Part shown: piece after piece, positions 1-6,415 of the stretch
How positions within the stretch are numbered: the first letter of the stretch is position 1
How the letters are laid out: each line of letters starts with the position of its first letter
Assembly (NCBI GenBank): GCA_021162325.1
Contig: JAGGYV010000043.1
Location: 1 to 7,953, forward strand
Origin: Desulfobacteraceae bacterium
GTDB taxonomy: Bacteria; Desulfobacterota; Desulfobacteria; Desulfobacterales; Desulfosalsimonadaceae
Direction of reading: 5' to 3'
Length of the DNA stretch: 7,953 nucleotides
The notes under the pieces: generated by a model
Databases searched by the model: none
The model's input: the letters and a program-made list of their open reading frames with translations, nothing else
What the model was told of the DNA's origin: nothing
Translations under genes and position numbers: made by a program

Positions 1-20
1 GTTAAAATGTGTTCATAAAA

Positions 21-40
21 GGCCGGGTTTTTTGTCCGGC
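21..40. repeat. Small GC hairpin near the window edge
   Basis: GCCGG (22-26) pairs with CCGGC (36-40) around a nine-base loop. Read on the minus strand, the stem is followed by CTTTTA, so it could be a weak terminator for leftward transcription. No long T run follows in either direction. The function is uncertain. Confidence 0.3.
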
Positions 41-67
41 AAGTGATGTATTTTGTTATATTTTATA

Positions 68-166
68 GTAGGGGGGATTAGCGCGTCAGCGCGTAATCCA
101 CCAAAAAAAAATTCACCGGTCCATGAAATTTGTCGGATTACGCGCTGACGCGCTAATCCGACCTAC
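68..166. repeat. Inverted pair of REP-like hairpins (BIME-like)
   Basis: The 25 bases at 75-99 are an exact reverse complement of 135-159. With a few mismatches the arms extend to about 68-105 and 129-166. Each arm is itself a bulged hairpin: in the right arm GTCGGATTA (132-140) pairs with TAATCCGAC (154-162), CGCG pairs with CGCG inside, and one C is bulged. Both outer ends carry GTAG (68-71, and CTAC at 163-166 on the other strand), the tetranucleotide found at the foot of REP hairpins mobilised by REP-associated tyrosine transposases (RAYT). No RAYT gene is visible here. The arms are separated by an AT-rich spacer of roughly 25 bases. Confidence 0.8.
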
Positions 167-180
167 GATTTAGCCCACCG

Positions 181-231
181 TCCATTATAAAATTACATAG
201 AAGTAACAAAATGGCGCCATCAAATAATGGA
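181..231. promoter_or_regulatory. Nested palindromes abutting the -35 box
   Basis: TCCATTAT (181-188) and ATAATGGA (224-231) form a perfect 8-bp inverted repeat. Inside it lies the 10-bp perfect palindrome ATGGCGCCAT (211-220). The right arm ends directly against the candidate -35 box at 232. The placement would suit a regulator-binding site for the small gene at 317, but chance or a repeat remnant cannot be excluded. Confidence 0.3.
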
Positions 232-260
232 TTGCGTATGAGGCAGTGATTTGATATAAT
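232..260 (+). promoter_or_regulatory. Sigma-70-type promoter of the 60-aa gene
   Basis: TTGCGT (232-237) and a perfect TATAAT (255-260) are separated by 17 nt. Transcription would start near 267, leaving a leader of about 50 nt before the ATG at 317. Confidence 0.65.
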
Positions 261-316
261 TTTCTGAACTTCCTGTTTACCGGGAAACATCACCGAATGA
301 ATAAAAAGGAAATGAT

Positions 317-499
317 ATGGGAGCCAAAACAGACGAACTGATTTTAAAAACCGCCAAAGAAATCGTTGTCAAATTCATTGAAGTGGGAAATATTTCACCC
401 ACCAGTTTTCATGACCATTTCCGGAATATTTACAACACCGTTGAAAAATCCGTCCAGGAATCCGCCCAGAAGTCAGATCCATCCGGTAAGTCAAAATAA
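317..499 (+). CDS. Small conserved-type protein, 60 aa, function unknown
   Basis: The ATG at 317 follows AAGGA (306-310) at six nt and sits downstream of a well-formed promoter, so this short frame is probably real. The product is cytoplasmic: no signal peptide or membrane segment. Residues 5-48 look like one compact helical domain (ELILKTAKEIVVKFIEVGNI, then SPTSFHDHF, then an IYNTV helix), and the last 12 residues are a polar Ser/Lys tail. The pattern of a long helix, a short Pro-containing turn and a second helix recalls the N-terminal region of MucR/Ros regulators, without the C-terminal zinc-finger part. That resemblance is from memory and weak. The gene stands alone, convergent with polA, with a palindromic repeat starting 11 nt after its stop codon. 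Confidence 0.65.
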   Translation: MGAKTDELILKTAKEIVVKFIEVGNISPTSFHDHFRNIYNTVEKSVQESAQKSDPSGKSK

Positions 500-510
500 C
501 AAAAAAGATT

Positions 511-657
511 TTAACAGGTTATTGAAAAACGTTATGAGCGCAGAGAAGACAAGGCAAAATTAGACGAAAAAGCGGAGTTTATGCCTATAAATGAGCATTT
601 CGAGTCGAATTTTAACGCAGTATTATCAAGCGCAATAGTTTTTCAAAAGCCTGTTAA
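511..657. repeat. Palindromic MITE-like element 1
   Basis: The arms 511-530 and 638-657 match as inverted repeats at 18 of 20 positions (TTAACAGG..TTGAAAAAC). Further inside, AAAATTAGAC near 556 is mirrored by GTCGAATTTT near 604-613, and the centre folds as TTTAT-gcct-ATAAA. The element fills the space between two convergent genes; its right arm overlaps the polA stop codon (654-656). It has no coding capacity worth calling. Reading leftward, the central hairpin is followed by CCGCTTTTT, so it may help to end polA transcription. No clear target-site duplication is visible. Confidence 0.7.
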
Positions 658-3338
658 TGGGCTTCAGCCCAGTCCCTTCCCACTGCCACATTTACCTTTA
701 ACGGGACTTTAAAATCCCAAATATTTTCCATTATTTCTTTTCCCATCGTTTTTACCATATCCAACTCTTCAGCCGGCACTTCAAAAACAATTTCATCATG
801 AACCGACAACAGCATCTTTGACTGCAAACCATTTGCAGATAAGGCGGCATCCACCTTTATCATTGCCAGCTTAATCAGGTCGGCCGCAGTTCCCTGAATT
901 TTTGTATTCACGGCCGTGCGCTCGGCAAACCCTCGGATATTCGCATTTTTACTATTGATGTCCGGCAGCATACGAATCCGGCCCAGTTCGGTGGATATCA
1001 CCATTGTCTGCCGGGCAGTTTCAATGGTTGAGTCAATAAACCGCTTAACGCCTGAATATCTTTTAAAATAATTCTCAATATACGTTTTTGCCATTTTCTG
1101 GCTAATTTTAAGCTCTTTGGACAGGCTGAAGGCGCTCATGCCGTACATAATGCCAAAATTGATCACCTTTGCCTGCTGCCTGAGTTCATTGGTAATCATT
1201 ACAGGAAGCGCCTGAAATACTTCAGAGGCGGTCCGGGTATGAATATCCTCATCTTTTGTAAACGCGTCAATTAATATTTCATCATCAGAGTAATGCGCCA
1301 GCAAACGCAGCTCAACCTGGGAATAATCCATGGACACAAAAGACCAGCCATCTTTTGGAATAAATGCGCCACGGACTTTTCTGCCTTCTTCCGTGCGAAT
1401 GGGAATGTTCTGCAAATTCGGATTGGAGCTGCTCAATCGGCCGGTGGCGGTCACCGTCTGGTTATAAGATGTATGGATCCTGTCTGTTTCTGGATTTATC
1501 AATTCAAACAGGGCATCCACATAAGTGGATTTCAACTTTGCCATGGATCGGTGCCGTAACACCAGGGCCGGCAGCTCATGATGGTCCGACAGGGTGGTTA
1601 ACACATCAACATCCGTTGAATAGGCTGTTTTCTTTTTCGTCTTTTTCTGTACCGGAAGCTTAAGCTTGTCAAAAAGAATTTTCCCGAGTTGCTGGGAGGA
1701 GTTAATATTAAATTCTTCTCCGGCAACCGAATATATCTGCTGTTGTGTCTGTTCCAGCGCAAAGGAAAGGTCTTTGGATAACTCTGCCAAGCGGTCTTTA
1801 TCCACCCGGATACCGGCCATTTCCATTCTCATCAATACCGGGATCAGCGGCATCTCAACGGTTTCGAGCAGTCTGGTCAGGCCCTCTGACGCCAGCATGG
1901 GCTTGAATTTTTCATATGACATCAGGGTGATATCCGCATCCTCACATGCATAGGGGACGGCTTTCTCAAGATCCACTTCACTGAAATTATTGATCTTTTG
2001 ATCATCATCACTGGACGTTACATCCTTATAGGAAATCGTCTTATGGTCCAGAAAATCCAGGGCAATCTGATCCAGGTTATGCGCCCTTTTTTCCGGATTG
2101 AGCAGATAAGATGCCAGCATGGTGTCAAAAACAACGCCAGCCAGGTTGATACCGTGTCGTTTAAGGACTGCCCAATCATATTTAATATTCTGACCGATTT
2201 TCTTAACATTCGGATCTTCCAGAATTGATTTTAACTGATTTAACACATAATCAAGGGGCAACTGTTCAGGGGCTTCAGGATAAACATGGCCGCATGGGAC
2301 ATAAAACCCCTCATCCTGCTTAACGGCAAATGAAAGCCCGACCAGTTTTGCTGCCATGGGATTCACAGACGTTGTTTCCGTATCAACAGCAAAAATCTCT
2401 GCTTGTTTTAATCTATCAATCAAACCGCTTAGGGAAGATTCGTCAAGAATTGACTGATATACTTTTTTCGATAAATCCGTTGAGATGGGATATGCTTTTT
2501 GCAACTGGCGAAATTCCAGCTCCTTAAAAAGTCCGGCCAGTTTCAAATTGTCCGGTGCGGTCAGTTTAAATGCGGATATATCAATGGGAATGGGTACCTG
2601 CGTATTTATTTCTGCAAGCTCCCGGCTCATAAACGCCTGCGCTTTATTGTCAATCAGTTTTTCCCGCTGTTTTACCACCTTGACCTGATCAATCTGATCA
2701 TAGAGCTGTTTCATAGAGGAAAATGCTTTTAACAGGGTGATGGCTGTTTTGGGTCCAATGCCCGGGACGCCGGGGATATTGTCAGCAGAATCACCGGCCA
2801 ACCCCAAAACATCCAGCATTTGAAAAGGTTCAAGACCATGTTTTTCAAACACCGCATCCCGGTTAATCACCGCATCCTTCATCGGGTCCCAGATAATAAT
2901 TTTATCAGTCACCAGCTGCATAAAATCCTTATCACCGGTCACCATAATAACATCAAAGCCTTGCTCAACTGCTTTTTGGGCAACCGTACCAATCAAATCA
3001 TCGGCTTCATATCCCGCCATTTCATAAATCGGTATATTGAATCCGGCAGTGACCTCTTTTATGAATGGTATCTGAACCGCCATATCATCGGCCATAGGTG
3101 GCCGGTTGGCTTTATAATCGGAATACATTTTATGACGAAACGTCGGGCCTTTGCTGTCAAAAAACATGGCCACATATTCCGGCGCTTTATCTTCAATGAG
3201 CTTGATCAGCATTCGCGTGAATCCGAACACTGCGTTGGAAGGAAATCCTTTTGAGGTAGAAAGGCTCCGGACGGCATGATATGCCCGATGAATATAAGCC
3301 GTACCATCGATCAGGTAGAGCGTTTTATGCTGTGTCAT
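654..3338 (-). CDS. polA: DNA polymerase I, full length
   Basis: This 894-residue protein has all three PolA domains. The 5'-3' nuclease (about 1-290) shows the metal-ligand motifs at D11, D61 (FDSKG), EADD 111-114, TGDKD 134-138 and the helix-hairpin-helix GDSADNIPGVPGIGPKTA (182-199). The 3'-5' proofreading domain (about 310-490) keeps D319/E321 (DTET), D388 (QNIKYD) and Y463/D467, matching E. coli D355, E357, D424, Y497 and D501, so it should be active. The polymerase domain keeps motif A with D671 (DYSQVELR), the O helix R720, K724, F728, Y732, and motif C HDE with D848. It fills RNA-primer and repair gaps in the cytoplasm. AAGGTG (3344-3349) lies 5 nt before the ATG. It is downstream of the HAD gene, with a palindromic element between them, and could share that transcript. 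Confidence 0.98.
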   Translation of the reverse strand: MTQHKTLYLIDGTAYIHRAYHAVRSLSTSKGFPSNAVFGFTRMLIKLIEDKAPEYVAMFFDSKGPTFRHKMYSDYKANRPPMADDMAVQIPFIKEVTAGFNIPIYEMAGYEADDLIGTVAQKAVEQGFDVIMVTGDKDFMQLVTDKIIIWDPMKDAVINRDAVFEKHGLEPFQMLDVLGLAGDSADNIPGVPGIGPKTAITLLKAFSSMKQLYDQIDQVKVVKQREKLIDNKAQAFMSRELAEINTQVPIPIDISAFKLTAPDNLKLAGLFKELEFRQLQKAYPISTDLSKKVYQSILDESSLSGLIDRLKQAEIFAVDTETTSVNPMAAKLVGLSFAVKQDEGFYVPCGHVYPEAPEQLPLDYVLNQLKSILEDPNVKKIGQNIKYDWAVLKRHGINLAGVVFDTMLASYLLNPEKRAHNLDQIALDFLDHKTISYKDVTSSDDDQKINNFSEVDLEKAVPYACEDADITLMSYEKFKPMLASEGLTRLLETVEMPLIPVLMRMEMAGIRVDKDRLAELSKDLSFALEQTQQQIYSVAGEEFNINSSQQLGKILFDKLKLPVQKKTKKKTAYSTDVDVLTTLSDHHELPALVLRHRSMAKLKSTYVDALFELINPETDRIHTSYNQTVTATGRLSSSNPNLQNIPIRTEEGRKVRGAFIPKDGWSFVSMDYSQVELRLLAHYSDDEILIDAFTKDEDIHTRTASEVFQALPVMITNELRQQAKVINFGIMYGMSAFSLSKELKISQKMAKTYIENYFKRYSGVKRFIDSTIETARQTMVISTELGRIRMLPDINSKNANIRGFAERTAVNTKIQGTAADLIKLAMIKVDAALSANGLQSKMLLSVHDEIVFEVPAEELDMVKTMGKEIMENIWDFKVPLKVNVAVGRDWAEAH

Positions 3339-3372
3339 AATGGCACCTTATCCGGTTTACAGGTTTATTGTT

Positions 3373-3538
3373 GATGGCTTCGTAAAAAGTCCAAATTCTG
3401 TGTTGCGCGGCATCCTTCGTTTCTTCATGGTACACTAAGTACAAATCATCACTCAGGATTTGCGCGCCTTGCCAATTTTATAAGATTTGGTGGAGCTTTT
3501 TTCTTTGCCATCAGAATCTGACTTTTTACGAGTTTGTC
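3373..3538. repeat. Palindromic MITE-like element 2
   Basis: TTCGTAAAAAGTC (3379-3391) is mirrored by GACTTTTTACGAG (3520-3532), with ATTCTG/CAGAAT (3395-3400 and 3512-3517) extending the terminal inverted repeats to about 20 bp. The centre is a small hairpin, GTAC-actaa-GTAC (3430-3442). Direct repeats ATTGTT lie at 3367-3372 and 3539-3544, each 6 nt outside the 3379-3532 repeat core, and may be a target-site duplication. The right one overlaps the HAD stop codon (3545-3543). There is no transposase; it would need one in trans. Confidence 0.75.
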
Positions 3539-3542
3539 ATTG

Positions 3543-4160
3543 TTATATGGTGATTATTTTTTCAAGTTCTTTAAGACTCGTGATATGATAGTCACCGGCC
3601 AGAGAAAGGTTGCCATAAGCCACCAGCGGAACACCGGCGGCTTTAGCAGCCAGGTCATCCAGTTCGGAATCACCGACATACAGCATTTCATCCGGAGCCA
3701 CATGAAAATATTCCAGCACCCGAAGCAACGGGTCCGGGTGCGGCTTAGGGTGGGGGACATCTAAGGCAGTGACAACCAGATCAAAGTACTTTTCAATCCC
3801 ATGCACGGCCAGGACCTTATTCATAGTATCTGTCCGGTTGGTCGCCACAGCAAGCTTTAATCGGCCTTTATATTTTTCCAAAATAGCAATCAGGTCGGGC
3901 TCTATTTCCATATACTTCAGGTATGGATCATATCCGGTCTGTTTTCGCATTTTTTGGGCGGCTTCAAAACCTTGCGGGTCGGGAAAAAGATGGGCAATGG
4001 ATTCATCCACGGTATGCATTTGCACATAGGCAAATTGATCGGGCGTCATGGGATGATGCCCGAAATGATTCAAAAGATCATTATAATATGCTTTATTTGC
4101 TTTTTCGGTGTCAAACATGACACCGTCGCAGTCAAATGTTAATACTTTTATTTTATGCAT
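3543..4160 (-). CDS. HAD-superfamily phosphatase (phosphoglycolate phosphatase-like)
   Basis: The 205-residue protein has the four HAD motifs in order. Motif I is FDCDGVMFD with nucleophile D10 and acid/base D12. Motif II is T107 in AVATNRT. Motif III is K139 in the HPKPHPDP loop. Motif IV is GDSELDD with D164, D168 and D169 binding Mg2+. The helical cap is inserted after motif I (about 18-90), as in Gph/phosphoglycolate phosphatase and beta-phosphoglucomutase relatives, so it is probably a cytoplasmic small-molecule phosphatase; the exact substrate cannot be read from sequence. The start puts motif I at the usual distance from the N terminus. There is no Shine-Dalgarno before the ATG, and the upstream DUF1573 gene ends 9 nt earlier, so translation is probably coupled to it. 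Confidence 0.9.
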   Translation of the reverse strand: MHKIKVLTFDCDGVMFDTEKANKAYYNDLLNHFGHHPMTPDQFAYVQMHTVDESIAHLFPDPQGFEAAQKMRKQTGYDPYLKYMEIEPDLIAILEKYKGRLKLAVATNRTDTMNKVLAVHGIEKYFDLVVTALDVPHPKPHPDPLLRVLEYFHVAPDEMLYVGDSELDDLAAKAAGVPLVAYGNLSLAGDYHITSLKELEKIITI

Positions 4161-4169
4161 TAAAATAAA

Positions 4170-4946
4170 TTATTGGGCGGCTGATTCCGGTTTATTTTCA
4201 GGAATGGCTTCAGTGTCTTTTGCTTCGGGATTCGGATCTTTCGGCTTTTTTATGTATCCGGAGACAATGATACTAATTGGTTTTTGATCTGACCTGTCGG
4301 TAATCATAAAAATTTTGTCAAAATAACGGCCTTCGATTTCTCTGGTATTTTCAACGGTTAATTCATAGGCCATCTTGCCGTCAATTTCGATTTCTTTTAA
4401 CGATTGCTTATAATAGCTGCCCTTGAGCGCATTGACCTTCAAAATCTTAAATACTTCACCTTCACCGGGAGTAATCGTAACGGTTTGAGAAATGCTTTCA
4501 CCCACGTTTCCCTTTAAAAAAACCTTGCTGGGTTTAATTGTTACAAACTTTTTTACTTTTCCTAAAAGCTGCAACGTAATTTTTTCATTTTTCGGGTCAT
4601 TGGTATAGACCTTGATGCTTTTTTTCAGATCCCTGCCGCCATATCCTTTTGTTGACAACTTGAATGTAATGATATCCTCGCCACCGGGAGGAATTGGTTT
4701 CTCTGGCCGAGAAACTGTTGAGCACCCTCACCCGGTTTTGACCTCTTTAATTTCAAGATCCGCATCCCCTTTGTTCTGGATTTTAAAATCATGAAGGACA
4801 TCGATTCCTTCGTATATTTCACCAAAATCAAACGAACTATTTTCAATAACCGTCACTGGCGCGCCTTCAGCAGCCTGAACCGATGCCAGAAAACCGATAA
4901 CGAAAATAAATACGATCAACAGGATTAAATAAAATCGCTTTCGCAT
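4170..4946 (-). CDS. Exported DUF1573 protein, probable selenoprotein (Sec73)
   Basis: Read through the in-frame TGA at 4730-4728, this is one 258-residue protein. Residues 1-25 are a Sec-type signal peptide (MRKR, a hydrophobic run, then SVQA before AEG). Residues about 38-125 form the DUF1573 immunoglobulin-like domain: FDFGEIYEG, FKIQNKGDADLEIKEVKTG, then U73-G74-C75, then RPEKPIPPGGE and a KGYGGRDLKKSIKVYTND strand. A second beta-rich domain (about 130-235) and a Pro/Glu tail follow. Relatives carry Cys-Gly-Cys at this site, so Sec replaces the first Cys. A SECIS-like hairpin lies just downstream of the TGA. The protein should act in the periplasm; a thiol/selenol redox or metal-binding role is inference, as the family's function is not settled. 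AAAGGAG (4959-4953) sits 6 nt before the ATG. It is the first gene of the run leading to the HAD gene. The alternative is a nonsense mutation, which the hairpin and intact frame argue against. Confidence 0.85.
4697..4715 (-). promoter_or_regulatory. Candidate bacterial SECIS hairpin
   Basis: On the minus strand GTTTCTC (4715-4709) pairs perfectly with GAGAAAC (4703-4697) around the five-base loop GGCCA. The stem begins 12 nt after the TGA (4730-4728), and the loop 19 nt after it. Bacterial SECIS elements recognised by SelB lie inside the coding sequence just after the UGA and have a short apical loop with a G among its first bases, as here. A lower helix between GAGG beside the TGA and CCTC further down is also possible. 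Confidence 0.78.
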
Positions 4947-5015
4947 AAAAGGCTCCTTTCATATTAACACAATCAATAAACAGGTCCCTTTAAAATAAGG
5001 CCTGAATCCTCAAAT

Positions 5016-5065
5016 TTTTTAAGGGAAATCCGGTGTGATGTCAAGGGTTATATACCTTTCATCAC
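5016..5065 (-). promoter_or_regulatory. Possible promoter and palindrome upstream of the DUF1573 gene
   Basis: On the minus strand a perfect TTGACA (5044-5039) is followed after 17 nt by a weak TAAAAA (5021-5016), about 70 nt before the start codon. The -35 box lies within an imperfect palindrome: GTGATG (5035-5040) mirrors CATCAC (5060-5065), and AAGG (5043-5046) mirrors CCTT (5055-5058). The palindrome could be an operator over the -35 region. The poor -10 leaves the call tentative. Confidence 0.35.
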
Positions 5066-5113
5066 GGTAACTTTGTTCTTTCAACAAACCCATTAAATAT
5101 CAAACAAAAAGAA

Positions 5114-5249
5114 TTTTCTCAGCGACTCTGCGACTCTGCGGGAGAAAATAAGAGGATAACAGCAGGCTGTATCCAATATACAATGATCATATCTCCCATT
5201 GGAAAAAAAATTGTATCAATCGCGCAGAGGCGCAAAGACGCAGAGAAAA
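5114..5249. repeat. GCAGAG-type inverted repeat element
   Basis: Arms 5114-5141 and 5222-5249 are inverted repeats, identical at about 22-23 of 28 positions, built on the sequence GCAGAG..CGCA..GAGAAAA. The left arm contains a tandem GCGACTCT unit (5122-5137). A second pair, ATACAAT (5178-5184) and ATTGTAT (5210-5216), sits in the middle. Repeats with this GCGCAGAGGCGCAAAG flavour are familiar from many bacterial genomes. It lies in the 417-base gap between the divergent DUF1573 and tqsA-like genes. Outside this element and the promoter candidates, I see nothing else in the gap. Confidence 0.7.
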
Positions 5250-5331
5250 AAAACAGTAATAGAACAAATTTACCGTGACAGAAATCCGGACGTGCTTGCC
5301 CATTTTTTTTATTTCTGTTAAAAATATTTTA

Positions 5332-5360
5332 TATAATTTTCAAAATACAGGCCGGGAGGA
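5332..5360 (+). promoter_or_regulatory. -10 box and ribosome binding site of the tqsA-like gene
   Basis: A perfect TATAAT at 5332-5337 sits in AT-rich DNA, but the -35 region 17-18 nt upstream (TTATTT) is poor, so the promoter is tentative. GGGAGGA (5354-5360) is a strong Shine-Dalgarno 4 nt from the ATG at 5364 and fixes that start. Confidence 0.45.
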
Positions 5361-5363
5361 ATC

Positions 5364-6410
5364 ATGCCATCCAAAAAAGGGGTATCAACAGGAGCCGGTG
5401 CACTCATAGGTGTTGCCTGTTTTATTATTATTGTTGCGGGAATGCGCTCTGCCGGAGACATTCTGGTACCATTTTTTCTTTCCGTTTTCATCGCCATTAT
5501 TTTTACGCCGCCGCTGTTCTGGATGCAGAAAAAAGGGGTGCCGAACGTTATTGCCATACTATTTATTATCATCTGTCTTATCGCCATTTTCTATCTCATC
5601 GCCCGATTTGTCGGTACTTCAGTCAATGACTTCACCAACTCCCTGCCAGTTTACCGACAATTATTAGTATCCAAATCCACTGGCCTTCAGCAATGGCTGA
5701 CCGGTTTCGGAATTGAAATCAGCGATGACATACTGAAAAACTCATTTAACCCGGGAACCGCCATGCAAATGGCCGCCAAAACCTTGTCCGGCTTAAGCGG
5801 TGTACTGACCAACACATTTATGATTCTGCTTACCGTCATTTTTATTCTGATGGAAGCCTCCAGCTTTCCGAAAAAAATCCGGGCCGGCCTGAAAGCACCG
5901 GAAAAATCCCTGGCCGGGTTCAGCAAATTTACCGAAAGCGTCAATCATTACCTGGTATTAAAAACCATCTTCAGCCTCATCACCGGACTGTTCATCTGGG
6001 CATGGCTGGCGATCCTCGGCGTGGATTATGCGCTGTTATGGGGGTTGCTGGCTTTTCTCTTAAATTATGTACCCAATATCGGTTCAATTATTGCCGCTGT
6101 TCCGGCGGTGCTTCTTGCCCTGATCCAACTCGGCACACTCCATTGCCTGCTGGTCGCTTTAGGGTTTACGACAGTCAATATTGTGATCGGCAGCATTGTT
6201 GAACCAAAATTCATGGGAGAGGGCCTGGGCCTTTCAACCCTGGTTGTTTTCCTGTCCCTGGTTTTCTGGGGATGGGTGCTGGGGCCGGTGGGTATGCTGC
6301 TTTCCGTTCCGTTAACCATGATCATGAAAATTGCTTTTGAAAGCAATGAAGAGACCTACTGGATATCCGTGATGCTGGGTGGGGACCCCTCGTTGAAAAA
6401 ACCGGCATAA
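5364..6410 (+). CDS. tqsA: AI-2E family transporter, TqsA-like
   Basis: This 348-residue inner-membrane protein belongs to the AI-2E transporter family (PF01594, formerly UPF0118). Hydrophobic segments lie at about 12-26, 31-49, 60-84, 148-163, 200-220, 222-237, 240-256, 262-277 and 290-322. The loop at about 85-145 and the amphipathic stretch 164-195 are family-typical. Conserved blocks are SVNHYLVLKT (192-201), LNYVPNIGS (233-241), EPKFMGEGLGLSTLVVFLSL (280-299) and FWGWVLGPVGMLLSVPLT (301-318). These blocks and the length closely match E. coli TqsA (344 residues), which exports or limits uptake of autoinducer-2. Relatives also work as ion-coupled exchangers, so the substrate here is not certain. 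It starts a two-gene operon with the MFS gene, whose ATG is 5 nt after its stop. Confidence 0.92.
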   Translation: MPSKKGVSTGAGALIGVACFIIIVAGMRSAGDILVPFFLSVFIAIIFTPPLFWMQKKGVPNVIAILFIIICLIAIFYLIARFVGTSVNDFTNSLPVYRQLLVSKSTGLQQWLTGFGIEISDDILKNSFNPGTAMQMAAKTLSGLSGVLTNTFMILLTVIFILMEASSFPKKIRAGLKAPEKSLAGFSKFTESVNHYLVLKTIFSLITGLFIWAWLAILGVDYALLWGLLAFLLNYVPNIGSIIAAVPAVLLALIQLGTLHCLLVALGFTTVNIVIGSIVEPKFMGEGLGLSTLVVFLSLVFWGWVLGPVGMLLSVPLTMIMKIAFESNEETYWISVMLGGDPSLKKPA

Positions 6411-6415
6411 ATCTC

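Noticed and set aside
366..563. 65-aa plus-strand ORF overlapping the 60-aa gene
   Set aside because: It has no ribosome binding site, runs into the palindromic repeat and has a shadow-like composition; the 317-499 frame has the promoter and Shine-Dalgarno.
2820..3254. 144-aa plus-strand ORF
   Set aside because: It is antisense to the conserved nuclease domain of polA and shows no plausible protein features or start signals.
4170..4658. Separate gene starting at a TTG (4658), downstream of a 72-aa ORF
   Set aside because: No ribosome binding site precedes the TTG, and the two parts are in the same frame and complete one DUF1573 domain across the TGA. A readthrough selenoprotein explains both.
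4625..4846. 73-aa minus-strand ORF bridging the TGA, hinting at a frameshift
   Set aside because: Its translation has no DUF1573 character; the original frame continues correctly on both sides of the TGA, so no frameshift is needed.
5122..5137. Tandem GCGACTCT as a variable-number repeat or CRISPR start
   Set aside because: Only two units are present, with no spacers; it is part of the left arm of an inverted repeat.
5687..5944. Minus-strand ORFs inside the tqsA-like gene
   Set aside because: They are antisense shadows of a well-conserved membrane protein.
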